From positions 1 through 64,000 of the forward strand of contig MNCI01022190.1 of the NCBI GenBank assembly GCA_015680685.1: 64,000 nucleotides of DNA. Direction: 5' to 3'. This stretch comes from Gnetum montanum. Its lineage: Eukaryota > Streptophyta > Gnetopsida > Gnetales > Gnetaceae. Shown here piece by piece: positions 1-10,785 of the stretch (position 1 is its first letter; every line of letters starts with the position of its first letter). The translations under genes and the position numbers were made by a program. The notes beneath the pieces were generated by a model. That model made no database searches. It saw only the letters and a list, made by a program, of their open reading frames with translations, and was not told the DNA's origin.

Positions 1-150
1 GGCCGGGTCTCTCCCTTGCAACCTTAGGGACCAGCGGGGCCCTGCAGTGGGTTGTACTCCCAGGTGTTGCGTGACAGGCTGTTGGATAGCCATGGTGTCC
101 ACGACGTCGGTTACTTGAGCTGTTGCAGCGGTGGTGTTCATGGGGTTCAT
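1..150 (-). CDS. gag N-terminus of element G (partial, runs off left edge)
   Basis: Reading the minus strand from an ATG at 150, the frame stays open to the window edge (50 codons). The start reads MNPMNTTAATAQVTDVV, followed by a Q/T/P-rich stretch. It lies about 620 bp downstream of a primer binding site and LTR on the same strand, where a gypsy gag should begin. Unlike the other coding remnants here it is GC-rich and has no stop, so element G looks younger. The gag assignment rests on position only; no capsid motif is reached before the edge. Confidence 0.5.
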   Translation of the reverse strand, partial: MNPMNTTAATAQVTDVVDTMAIQQPVTQHLGVQPTAGPRWSLRLQGRDPA

Positions 151-773
151 GATGAATCGTTAAGGGTATGACACGGAGTAGAGGAGCGAAATTAGTGTAC
201 TTGGTATAGCGTAAACTAGGTGACAAAGTGCAACGTATACGCTTCAACGTTCGGCGTATGGCATCAGCGTAGACAGTGTATACAGCATAAAGAGTGCAAC
301 GTATATGCTAGGCAGTGTATACAGCTTTGGTGTAAAACAAAGTACAGCGTAAACAGGATAGCATAAATAGGATAAAGCGTAAAACAGAGTTTGGTGAAAA
401 CAAAGTACGACGTAAAACCAGGTACAGCGTAGAGAATGGAGCGTATGGTTTTCCAGTTAGGTTTTCACAAGGACAGCGTAAACACTGAACCGCGTAGATG
501 CTGAATAGTTTGCGGCAGAGTTTTCAGACCGGGCTGTGTAGACGCTGGGGTTTCTATGGACAGAGTCCATGTGAAGTTGGAAGCGTATACGCTGAAAGAC
601 TTGCAAAGAGTTCGAAACAGGGCAGCGAAAACGCTAATGAGCGTAGATGCTGGGGAGCGTGCAGGCAAGGTTTTCAGAAGGGGCTGAGGTTTCAGCAAGA
701 AATAGCATGTGGTTGGCGGCATATACGCTCAATAGTGTAGACGCTGAGAAGTTTGCAAGCGAGGTTATTAGGA
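151..773 (-). repeat. GCGTA-rich 5' leader of element G
   Basis: The untranslated leader between the primer binding site and gag is full of short near-repeats of AGCGTAAAC, AGCGTATACGCT and GCGTAGACGCTG. The core GCGTATACGC is self-complementary. No reading frame is convincing. The same words fill the element's LTR, so leader and LTR share a repeat vocabulary. Confidence 0.6.
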
Positions 774-793
774 GGCCCTCCTTCTAGTGCCAA
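774..793 (-). other. tRNA primer binding site of element G
   Basis: On the minus strand TTGGCACTAGAAGGAGGGCC begins four bases after the LTR end. A TGG start is the expected complement of a tRNA 3' CCA. Element M has nearly the same site (TTGGTGCTAGAAGGAGGGCC) at the same place. I do not assign the tRNA. Confidence 0.6.
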
Positions 794-797
794 TTTC

Positions 798-1867
798 TGT
801 ACCACCGGAAATCGTCGGTCTCCGGTTGGAAGGAAACAGAGACCACGGGATCACAGGATGCACATAGAAGACCCTACCTTCATCGAGGGTGAGCTGGAAT
901 GCACTAAGGTAGAGTACCTTGGGTGGTCTGCACGAGGATCAGACAAGGATTTACCTACACGTATGCCGAAGTGCTATACGCTAGGTTATGTGTAAACGGC
1001 GTAAACGAGAGCGTAAACAGCGTTACAGATGTGAACAGGGCGTAAATATGAATGAGCATAAATAGAAAAAAAATGTGCAAGAAATTAGCGTAAACTATAA
1101 ACAATGGTATTACAGGGTCAAAGTACAGTGCACCGATCTAACACAGTTGNTAGCGTAAATGTCTCTAGTATGCTCTGAGATGTTTGCCAACCGCCCTGGG
1201 TGAAGTGGAAAAGCAGGGTTTTTATACCGGTTGTTATGCTAGACTCAGGTTAGGAGACGTGTGGCGCATTGACCGGGTGCATACAATTTACAAGTATACA
1301 ACATATTACATCGTATACGCGGGGCATATATGCTATATCAAGCTGGCGTACACGCTGGACGTGCTAAGCGTGTGTGAACTTGGGTGGAGATGTTATCTGG
1401 GCGTACACGCTGAGCATATACGCCGACAATGACTCAACGTATACGTCTGGCGTGTACGCTGATGGTTGTCGACTTGCTTCAATTCTTGCTCTTCAGTGCT
1501 GTTTTCATTCTGTCATTGAGACTTCATCATCGGGCGTATGCATCTATGGTACCTACCGAGCGTACAGGTGAGGCGTGTACATCAGGCGTGTAAGTCGGAT
1601 GTCTATGCTGGGCGTATACACTGGGGATGTCGGGCGTATATGCTCTTGATGCTGGGCGTATACGCTGGGGATTTCGGGCGTATACGCTGGGCATATACGC
1701 TATTGATGCTGGGTGTATACGTTGGTACTGCACACTTAGTGAAAATTAAGCCTTTTGATTCCCAAAGTTGCAATGTGTGACACCAAATGTAGCCATGGTT
1801 ATTCGTGGGTCCCAGGGACCTGCTTCTTGCTGGGGAAGTACCAAGCTCAAAATTTTGTGGTGTTTCA
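798..1867 (-). mobile_element. 5' LTR of gypsy element G
   Basis: On the minus strand the LTR begins TGAAACACCACAAAATTTTG at 1867 and ends GGTGGTACA at 798, giving imperfect inverted ends (TGAAACACC / GGTGGTACA). The primer binding site follows, so this is the 5' LTR. The middle part (about 1180-1730) is a dense GCGTATACGC repeat array. Alignable blocks recur in the LTR at 1875-3007, for example the GGATCAGACAAGGATTT block and the GCACCG-TCT-ACACAGTTG block. There is one N at 1150. Confidence 0.7.
1310..1730. repeat. GCGTATACGC palindrome array inside the LTR
   Basis: At least a dozen near-copies of GGGCGTATACGCTGGG occur, spaced roughly 20-45 bp. The cleanest run is at about 1610-1725, alternating with GATGTCGGGC and TTGATGCT. 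The ten-base core is its own reverse complement and carries two CpGs. The regular spacing looks like a minisatellite grown within the LTR. Confidence 0.7.
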
Positions 1868-1874
1868 GCTAGAA

Positions 1875-3007
1875 TGAAACAAACACCGAGAGATCTATAG
1901 ACAGGCACAGAAGACTTTACCTTCTCTTGAGGGCGAGCTGGAACTGATGAAGGTGGAGTACCTTGGATGGTCCACACGTGGATCAGACAAGGATTTCCCC
2001 GAATGTATGCCAATGTGCAATACACTGGGTTATAGGTAAACAGTGTAATAAATGTAAATCGGAATGTAAACATGTAGAAATATAAACAAAGAGATAGGAA
2101 GGAATGAATGCAAACTATAACAAATATTAATCGGAAATGAAGCAATTTTATTGCAAAATGAGATTACAATGCACCGGTCTGAACACAGTTGTAAATTTGA
2201 CACAAGACGGACGAAGAGCCCCGGTGGATGCAGAGGGATGATGGTTTACTAGTTTGGCCTGCAGGCACAGCATGAAGACTGTATGTTCAACGTGCAAGGT
2301 AGTAGTCTAGCGTGCAGGGTTGTTGTTCAGATTTTGCTCAGTGTCCTCTCCTGGTTTTTTTTTGTGTCTCTCTTTAAAAATTGCGAACCCCTATCTAGTG
2401 AAAAATTGGGGCTTTTATGAGGTTTTGGGTGTTGGATTCAGATCTAGAAGGGTATGTGTGGCCATGGATGAGAGAATTTCGGGTCGGGTGACATGTGGCT
2501 ACATTGTCTGAGTGCAAAGAGAATTACAATTGTACAACGTGTTGCATGCCAGCATGTACATGTTGGGCGTGTGAACTCAGCGTATAGACTTGCCCAATAC
2601 AAAGGAATTGAACTGTACAAACGAGCATACTGTTACAACAAAAAATCTTAAACTTGGCCCTAGGATTTGAGAATGCTACCTGTCAAATTTGGGCTCATCT
2701 GGGCTCGATCTGACATGGTCTTGAAAGGCTCCGACTGGTGTGCACTGGGCTACACACTGGGCGTGCACGCTGGGTGTATAGGATGCATACTTAGTGAAAA
2801 CCTAGTCTTTTGAGCTTGAGATTTGTCAGGTTTGATGTCGGATGTCACCATAGTCTTCTGTGGATCCTAGGGGACCTTTTCCTATTTAGTTTGACTCCAT
2901 TTGATGCTGTTTTTGAGGTTCACAAGCTTTGGTCATGCTGGGGAGGATCATGACTTAGTTCGATTCTTGTTGGAGAAGTGCTAAGCTCAGAATTTTGTGG
3001 TGTTTCA
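1875..3007 (-). mobile_element. Second, decayed G-type LTR interrupting the antisense gene of T1
   Basis: On the minus strand it begins TGAAACACCACAAAATTCTG at 3007 and ends near TGTTTGTTTCA at 1875. It aligns in blocks with the LTR at 798-1867, including the segment near 2760-2815 that ends in TAGTGAAAACC, but holds far fewer GCGTA units. It truncates the acidic exon of the T1 antisense gene. Only a few bases separate it from the neighbouring LTR and I see no target duplication, so it may be the 3' LTR of another copy or a solo LTR. Confidence 0.6.
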
Positions 3008-6000
3008 GATGCTGAACTGCATTCAGCAAAGGGATTGTCAATAGAGGTTCCTTCCTGGTTGACATAGGCTTCCTCTTTATTCACTGGGGCCTTTCTTTTG
3101 AAGGCACCAGCATCCTCCTCATTGTCAGCAATGTCCTCCTCATCTACAGGAGCATTTTCCTCATCAATAGGAGCTCCTTCCTTTATGGCGAGGGTTCCTT
3201 CTCTCTTGACCAGGGCCCTTTCCTCTATGGTCGGGGCCCCTGTGTCTTTATTAGTCACCCCTATTTTGGGGACTGATACCTCTTCATCGCCTTCCTCTTT
3301 TTCCTTTGGTAGCAAAGCATGTTCGCATTAGCTTATACCATGTTAACTTAAAATAGATGCTATGCTAGACTACACTACCTAGTGGAACACAACGTGGTAA
3401 GCATTAACAAAATAAGTAAAGGAACAAGCAAAATGACAAAAGAATTTACCAATGGGGGGTTGTATCCTGCGTAGCTTAAACCGCAATGTCTGTCCCTCTT
3501 CTTCTTCAGTACGAGGAGGCTCCTCAGCTGGAAGAGACCTCTTTCACCATAACTTGCTGGCCACTGTCTCCGCTATGAGGCATTTCCCCTATGATATGCT
3601 ACCCATAGTAGTAGGGTTGCCTCTCCCATGCTATCCTGGCCATGGAAGTTGTGGGCCACCCGATCCTTAGTCATCATAGAAAATAACTCCCTAATTTCTT
3701 TTGGGGGATCCTGGGCTTAGATCGTCCAGAAGACTTGGCAGATCCATGGTTTGGAAATCTAGTTATGATCTTGCATAACCCAAACTCCATTCTCACGGAC
3801 CATCAAGAATTCCATGAAACGTCGCAAGTAGGCTATGTAAAAGACATGATGCATGTTGAAATGGGACTCATGCTTCTTATGAAGTTTGACCGTTTCATCT
3901 TGCAGGCCTTTGTAGAAATGCCTAGCCCAGTTGTAATAGGCCCCCTCTTCCACGACCTCCCTCATCACCCAAGCTTGCTCAATCCCAATGATCTTTCCTT
4001 GGGAAAGTAGCTTGGGGAAAGCATGGGAACGGATGATGGGACAAATGTCTTTGGATGCTTTTGGCTTCTCTTTTTCCATAAGGATCCCTTTTCACCCTTT
4101 CTCCACCCCTAGCCACTCCTCAATGTCCCTCTGATGGTTCACCTCTTTTTTGGTCTTTGCCCCCATCAGGAGACCATCAACAGGGATATCGAAGAGGTCT
4201 GTGAATAGTTGGTCATTGATTTTAAGGACCACTAGCACACCATGCATGCGTGTACGAAAGTGGTCTACCTTTTTAGAGAAGGAGTCAGCTAGGGCAAGCA
4301 TCTCAGTAGTAGGGACGCTTGGGTTCACGGCCAGGAATAGGTCGATGAGTTCAATGTCCTGAATGTGGTTGGTCAAAAATTTTGCAGCCCTACTGTAAAG
4401 CCAGTATTGAGTCTAATCTACCTCCCCATACTTGAAGTAGATATTGGCCTCATGATGCCCAGAGGTGATCACCATCACCTCCTCGGATTTGTTTTCCACT
4501 GTAGCCGTTCAGACAAGGAAAAAAGGCAAAAAACTTAGATAAAAATAGAAATAGCATAAAAATAGGAGCAACAATCGAACATGCAAACAATTCATTGTTT
4601 AGCTTACCAGGTTTAAACGGTGATGGGAATGGTGGAAGATCCACCAATACATCTTCAACGGTGATCGGCCTAAGGTATTCCCAATCCCCACAACCAACCA
4701 AACTCCTTGTACCTATCATAGAGTTGGGAGTATTGGGTTGGGTAGGTTTTGTACTCTCCCTCGCATTTGCCTATCATACCTGCGCACATATTCTTAGTGG
4801 AAGAAAACTCTTGCAGTGCCATTTGTGCCAATGTCAACACATTCGTGTCACCGTGAAGTCCATTCTTGTTGACAAAATCCCTGGTAACAAAAACACACAG
4901 TTAACATTTGCCTAGCATAGCAAGTACTGCATAGCATAGCAGAAAATGTTTACAGAACTCACCTGTCGGCACAGTAAACAGTTCCTGGTGGGTTTTGAAA
5001 ACAAGTTTCCATGTGGCAAGAAATAAACAAAGTATTGTACAAATGGTAGAAATTGTATTCGGGCATCTCCCAAACCCAAGCCAGATGCCTCAAATGTTTT
5101 AGGTGCTGACTGGATCCTTATCCCTGCCTGCTCCTAATTGTTCCATTCGTCAAAAATCTCAGAATACCCCGATTTTCCCCAGGCAACAGGATTTCTGTCA
5201 CTACGGTTGCCACCTCCCCCGACAAGTGTGACCAAAAAATCACACTAAAGTTCTGGAGGAGAAATTGTAGGAACTCCCATGCACATGCGGTGGAGGAACA
5301 TTGGCTACCGGTTCGCTCAGGCAGCACAGGACCCCTACGATTTGTAGGATAATTAAGATTGGCCTTAGCACCATCCTACATAACACAATGGAAAATGTTA
5401 ACATCATGTTCGAGTGGGGGTTCGCATAAAGCGTAGAAAAATTAGAAATTAGCAGATAGCGTAGCACGATTCTCTCCATGCATGTAGCGTAGCAAAAAAC
5501 AAGAAGGCAATAGCGTAGTAGAATTAGCTTAGTGTAGCAACAAAAAGCTAAACACAAATCTTTTAACAAGAAAGAATTCAATGCACTGTACTAGTTTTGA
5601 CAAAATAATTTATGTTATGCCACCATAGACACGTGTTATGCTATTAAATCATGCACATGGCCAAACCCTTTTGAGGGTCATATGCTATGCTCGCATGCTG
5701 AGTTGCTAAAATTACCTAAGCTTCTGCGGCAAGCTAGCCACAACAATGGTAGTTAAGGCAACATTGCATGCAACCTTAGCGTAGCATCCGTACACTCATT
5801 GCAACCAAATCGGCAACAACGAGAGTGTAATGGCCAAAATAGCAACAAAATGATGACAGAAAATGTAGCTTGCATAACAAAAATTGTAGAAATGAAAGTA
5901 GAGAAAGTAGAAGTAATAACCGCAGCATGGAAAAACAAAGGAGAATAGCATAGCAACTTACAGGCCCGATGGGGTCTCCTCTCGCACCGTGACGTGTACC

Positions 6001-6080
6001 TATGACACATGTCCCAGGGTCTCCTTCACTTCATCCACCTTGGCGAGTGTTAGGTGTTTGTGTCCTTTCTTAGGAGCCAT
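3008..6080 (-). pseudogene. Antisense spliced gene of element T1 (3' end lost)
   Basis: An intron-containing gene on the strand opposite to pol, matched exon by exon to the copy at 14761-19377. Inferred exons are 6080-5962 (MAPKKGHKH start), 5375-4963, 4880-4608, 4498-3450 and about 3317-3008. Donors after exons 1-4 read GTAAGT, GTGAGT, GTAAGC and GTAAAT. Acceptors end TATGTAG, TTACCAG and CTACAG; the last is mutated to AC. Exon 2 encodes a hydrophobic stretch, exon 4 a conserved block ending in FPKLLSQGKI, exon 5 an acidic repeat. Each exon has one or a few stops. An LTR cuts the gene in exon 5, so exons 6-9 are absent. No protein family is recognised. Confidence 0.65.
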
Positions 6081-6214
6081 CGTTTTGGTTGCTAATTCTT
6101 CCTTGGATGCTACATTGAATCGCCTTGCTCTTAGTTAGCACAATCGCTCTACACTCTAAATGAAAGCTCTACCTTGTTACAGTGAAAATGCCATGTTTAT
6201 TGGGGGTAAACTCC

Positions 6215-6222
6215 TATTTATA
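6215..6222 (-). promoter_or_regulatory. TATA box of the T1 antisense gene
   Basis: The minus strand reads GCTATAAATAGGAG, with TATAAATA at 6222-6215, 142 bp upstream of the antisense ATG at 6080. The T2 copy has the same box 143 bp upstream of its ATG, and both are followed by a TTTACCCCC-like stretch. Conserved sequence and spacing suggest a real core promoter, separate from the LTR promoter. Confidence 0.65.
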
Positions 6223-6403
6223 GCTAAAACTATGAAAAAGGACTTGTCATTTTCTCTCCCTAATTAATGAGGGGCATTCTATATAGTGTAGCATTCCTCC
6301 ATAGTGTAGCAGCACTATTTGCATTATGGTAGGTGGGCCCGATTGAAAACTTTGACCTACTTCAAAGTAGCTGTTGGCCTTTGCAAAAATAACTAGTCAA
6401 ATA

Positions 6404-6745
6404 GTTCGCAAAGACCTTAAACTAGCAGCTTCAAACTTTTGCATCCAAGAAATCCGCAAAGACCTTAAACTAGTAATTTTAACTCATAACTTCAATGAGT
6501 TGGCGGTCTGCAAAGACCTTAAACTAGCAATTCTGACCCATAGCCTATAACAAGTTAGCAGTCTGTAAAGACCTTAAACTAGCAATTCTAACATGTAGCT
6601 TTGATCTCGTTAGTGGTTCGCAACGACCTTAAACTAATACTTTTAATTGGTGAACCTAACTTATTAGCAGTCCGCAAAGACCTTAAACTAGCAATTTTAC
6701 ACTTTTGCATCCAGGAAGTCCGCTATGACTTTAAACTAGCAAGTT
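6404..6745 (+). repeat. Stem-loop repeat array 1 (upstream of T1 pol)
   Basis: Seven copies, about 50-60 bp apart, of a unit with a 4-base stem, a 6-base loop and a constant tail TTAAACTAGCA. Examples are GGTC-TGCAAA-GACC at 6505-6518, GGTT-CGCAAC-GACC near 6615 and AGTC-CGCTAT-GACT near 6717. The array lies between the divergent antisense gene and pol. Confidence 0.8.
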
Positions 6746-6884
6746 GCAAATTTCACGTCATATTTTATAGTTAATTCAATTGTTCACATCTCATCACTGC
6801 TTTACAAATGCTTATTATGCACTGTTGCTGCAAACAGGTATCCCTTGACTAGGCATTTATCTCATTGTGGTAGGTTGAGCAAGA

Positions 6885-9800
6885 ATGGTGATGCACCATG
6901 ATCTTTCTTCACCTCTAGCCTTGATAGGTCCACACGGTGAGCTTGCAAGATAACTAAACCCAGAGTCAATAGACTGGGATTCACCCACAGAAAGCACTGT
7001 AGTATCCTTAGAAACATCCCCAGACTAGCCTAAACATTTGGTCCAAGACCTAGATTTAGAGGCTAGGGATGTAACTGAGGATCCTTTCATCAAGACGCCT
7101 ATGACCACATCTAGGGGGGAAATAAAAACGTTAAAGCTTAGCTCCCTCCTAGATTCACAAATACACAAAGATGTAGCCAAGGTACTGCAAAATAACATCA
7201 AAGTGTTCATGTGGTCTTATAATGACATGCTAGGTTTAGACCCGAGGCTTATACAGCATAACATTGTCTTAGATCCGCGGATGAAAGCAATTAAGCAGAA
7301 GGCTCGCAAGCTTAAACCATAGATCACACTAGCCGTACGGGATGAAATCACGAAGCTCTATTAGGCTAGCTTCATCTGGGTAGTTGATTACTTAGAGTGG
7401 GTGTCAAACATCATTGTGGTTTCTAGGAAAACAGGAGGAATACATATCTATATAGACTTTTGGGATCTGAACAAAGCAACGATCAAAGACTATTTTCCAC
7501 TACCAAGTATCGATCAACTCATCGACACTACGGCTGGTCATGCTCTATTATCCTTCATGGATGATTTCTTTGACTACAACCAAATTCACATCAACCCAGA
7601 TCATTAGTTAACAACAACCTTCATGACCCCATGGGGGACTTTCTATTATACTATGATGCCTTTTGGGCTCAAAAATGCCAAAGTAACCTATCAGAGAGCC
7701 ATGACTTACATCTTTAGTGACTACATCTTAGAAACGCCGAACAACTACGTGGATGACATAGCGGTCAAATCTAAAGAGGTCGTTGATCATCCCAATGATC
7801 TAGGTGTACTCCTCAAGTGATGCCAGATGCATGATTTATGCCTTAACCCAAAAAAGTGTGTCTTCGGGGTGAGAATTGGATGCTTGTTAGGGTTTGTAGT
7901 ATCGAAGGTTGGAATATGAGTGGACCCTGACAAAGTTAAGGCCATCATTAATTTAGTGCCACCTACAAATCTTAAAGAATTACGTTGGTTATAAGGTAGG
8001 TTATAGTTCATCAGGAGGTTTATAGGAAACTTGACTGACAAATTACACCCCATGCAACATCTACTAAAGAAAGGGGTTAACTTCGATTGGACAACACAAT
8101 GCCAACAAGATTTTGATGATATGAAGAAAGAGCTTTTACACCTCCCAAATGTGTACCCATAGCAGAGGGATAAGCCTTTCTTTGTCTACCTTGCCACCTT
8201 AGACATGTCTATCACGACATTGTTATGTTAGAAATGACATGATGGATCTGAGATTCTAGTGTACTATCTAAGTCATGCATTGATAGCGTATGAGGCAAAA
8301 TACAATGAGGTGGAGAGAAACTACCTTGCTCTAGTCTTTGCATTAAAAAATGGAGGCATTACCTATTTTGTAGTAAAGTTAATATCAATTGCAAGAGCAA
8401 TGTACTCCAGGCTATCACAAATAATCTATATGAGAGTAGCAGGATAGCATGTTGGAAATCCATAACAACGGAATTCGATTTGCATTATGTGAGCCAATCA
8501 TTGACAAAGCGTCAAGCTATAGCAACGCAACTTATGACCTCACCCATCGACGATTGGGTAATCATAGATCCCAAATTCCCTAATGAGCATGTTAGTACTA
8601 TCAACGCTATCCTGTCGCATCTTGAAGCTACCTTGCATTTCGATGATGCCTTAACCGTGTGAGGAGGTATTGTAGCTGCCATCATTATGTTTCCCTATGG
8701 GGAAATGTAATCTTTTGCTTATCATTTTACGTTTATTTGTATAAACAATGTGGCAGAGTATGAAGGGTTACTCAGGGGCCTCTTGGCAGCCCAAGCATTA
8801 AGCATTCAACACCTGGCGATTCGTAGGGATTCAAAACTCATTGTGAATCAAATCACTGGGGTCTATGCCTGCAAAACTACACATCTGCAATCTTATTGTG
8901 ACTTAGCGAAGGGTTTTCTCAAATAGTTTGCAACAATGGATGTTCAACATATGTCGTGCAATGAAAACACCGTAGCAGATGCCTTGGCCACACTAGCATC
9001 AAACGTGCCACCACACTTGTTCGAAATTTTTCCAACTTCGATTACCAACTGTACAGAGCCTATCACTCAGGTAAAACATGTAGCCTCTATTAGCATTGTG
9101 GACACTTAGGAGTGATATGCCAACATTAAGGCCTACCGGAGACATGGCGTGCCCCCAAGCGAATTGACATCTACCTAGAGAGATACAATCTGCAAGCATG
9201 CTTGGCAATATGTGCTCATGGGAGACAATCACTTGTGCAAATGCTGCTATGATGGGATATTGCTGGCATGCATAAATGAGGAGCAAGCGTAGAAGGTCAT
9301 TAATGAAGTACATGAGGGACTATGTGGTGGGCGCATTGCACCTAGGACCATGGCTGAAAAAATTAGACACCTAGGGTATTACTGGCCTCACATGGAGCAC
9401 GATTGTCTAGCCAAATTCAAGACTTGTAATACATGCCAAAGATACCCAAATCTCATACACGTTTCACCTACAGAGTTACATCCGACGTAGATCATGTGGC
9501 CATTCCAATGATGGGGACTAGACATCATAGGACCTATCACACCTAAGTCTTCCGTAGGGCATAGCTTCATCATCACCACCATCGAGTATTTTACGAAGTT
9601 GGTGGAGGCTATTCCCCTTAGGAAAACTACATCCTAGCAAGTTTGCCACTTCATCTTAGACAACATCATGACAAGGTTTTGGCTTCCCATGACTATTGTG
9701 ATCGACAATGAGCCAAATTTCAGTAGTGTGAAAACCAAAACCTTTTGCAACAATCTTGGCATTAGGCAATCGTTCTCCTCGCCATACTACCCGTAGGAAA

Positions 9801-10351
9801 ATGGACAAGTAGAAGCTATGAACAAGTCCATCATCAAATTACTCAAGAAAATGCTTAACAATAGCAAGAGGAGATGGCATGATCAAATCCTCTATGTGCT
9901 ATGGGCTTACAGGATGTGCAAGAAAATGATAGGTAAGACACCTTATAGTCTTGTTTGTGGATTTCAAGTAGTATTACCTCTTAAGTTGTAGGTACCGTCA
10001 CTTCGAATGATCCTATCAAACGTTGTGAGCAAAGACCAGAACAACGAGTCGAGGATCATCAACCTCGAATCCATAGAGGAAGAACGTGCACAGACACTGG
10101 GTCACATAGAGTATTATCAACATAGGCAGTGGTAAAAGCATCATGCAAATCTGCATCAATGAGTGATACAAAAGGGGGATCTTGTTCTCAAGGTTGTCCA
10201 TGAGCATGTGAACAAATTCTCAGCAAACTAGGAAGGTCCATTCATGGTCACAAAAGCCTATTGGAATGGGGCCTTCAAGTTGGCAAACATGGATGGCAAC
10301 AAGTTCGCAAATCCTGTCAATCATTCATACCTCAAGCCATACTACATATGA
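6885..10351 (+). pseudogene. pol: pol of Tat-like gypsy element T1 (RT, two RNase H, integrase)
   Basis: The frame starts at an ATG at 6885 (MVMHHDLSSPL). Reverse transcriptase spans about 7230-8050 with FMDDFFDYNQ and the catalytic YVDD at 7746-7757. RNase H follows (about 8190-8490, YYLSHAL and KYNEVERNYLAL). A second RNase H is at about 8630-9005 (NVAEYEGLL, RRDSKLIVNQI, ADALATLAS). This dual arrangement is typical of the plant Tat lineage. Integrase (about 9290-10351) has a zinc finger with one His replaced by Arg, LDIIGP, DNEPNF at about 9704 and a Glu at 9812, 35 residues later. It ends LKPYYI-stop. Many TAG/TGA stops and a few frameshifts kill it. No gag or protease precedes RT. Length nearly equals the T2 copy. 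Confidence 0.85.
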
Positions 10352-10369
10352 TGCATGAGCAAGCTAAGA

Positions 10370-10785
10370 AATCATCCGCTATGACATAAAACTAGCAAAG
10401 GCAAGCAATCGTCCGCTACGATGTAAAACTCGCAAACCAATGTCTGCTAAAACATAAAACTGGAAAAGGTAAGCAAACGTCTGCTATGATGTAAAATTGG
10501 CAAAGGTAAGCAAACGTCCGCTACAATGTAAAACTGGCAAAGCACGTATACTACGACTTAAACTAGCACAGATGGTCTACCATGACTTTAAACTTGCCTA
10601 TCCACCATCCGTTACAATGTTAAACTGGCACTGTGGTCTGCTAGGACCTTAAACTAGCACAACCACCATCCGTTATGATGATAAACTAGCATAGCAATCT
10701 GCTAGGACCTTAAACTAGTGAACCACGGTCTACTTGGATGTTAAACCAGCACATTAGATGGTCTACTAAGACCTTAAACTGGGTT
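10370..10785 (+). repeat. Stem-loop repeat array 2 (downstream of T1 pol)
   Basis: About thirteen copies at roughly 30-40 bp spacing begin some 20 bp after the pol stop. Stem versions include CGTC-CGCTAC-GATG, ACGTC-TGCTAT-GATGT (with a G-T wobble), CATC-CGTTAT-GATG, GGTC-TGCTAG-GACC and GGTC-TACTAA-GACC. The tail is WTAAACTRGCA. The unit is the same as in array 1 but more crowded. Confidence 0.8.

Noticed and set aside
1603-2145. Minus-strand frame of 180 codons
   Set aside because: Crosses two LTR ends and a minisatellite; composition follows the GTATACGC repeat and no motif is seen.
9560-9600. Glu instead of Asp in the TEYF motif of T integrases read as loss of a catalytic Asp
   Set aside because: The first catalytic Asp is the earlier one in LDFIGP/LDIIGP, which is kept in both copies; the change is outside the active site.
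10370-10785. Arrays as tRNA-like or small RNA genes
   Set aside because: Only one short stem-loop per unit; no cloverleaf, A/B boxes or CCA end.
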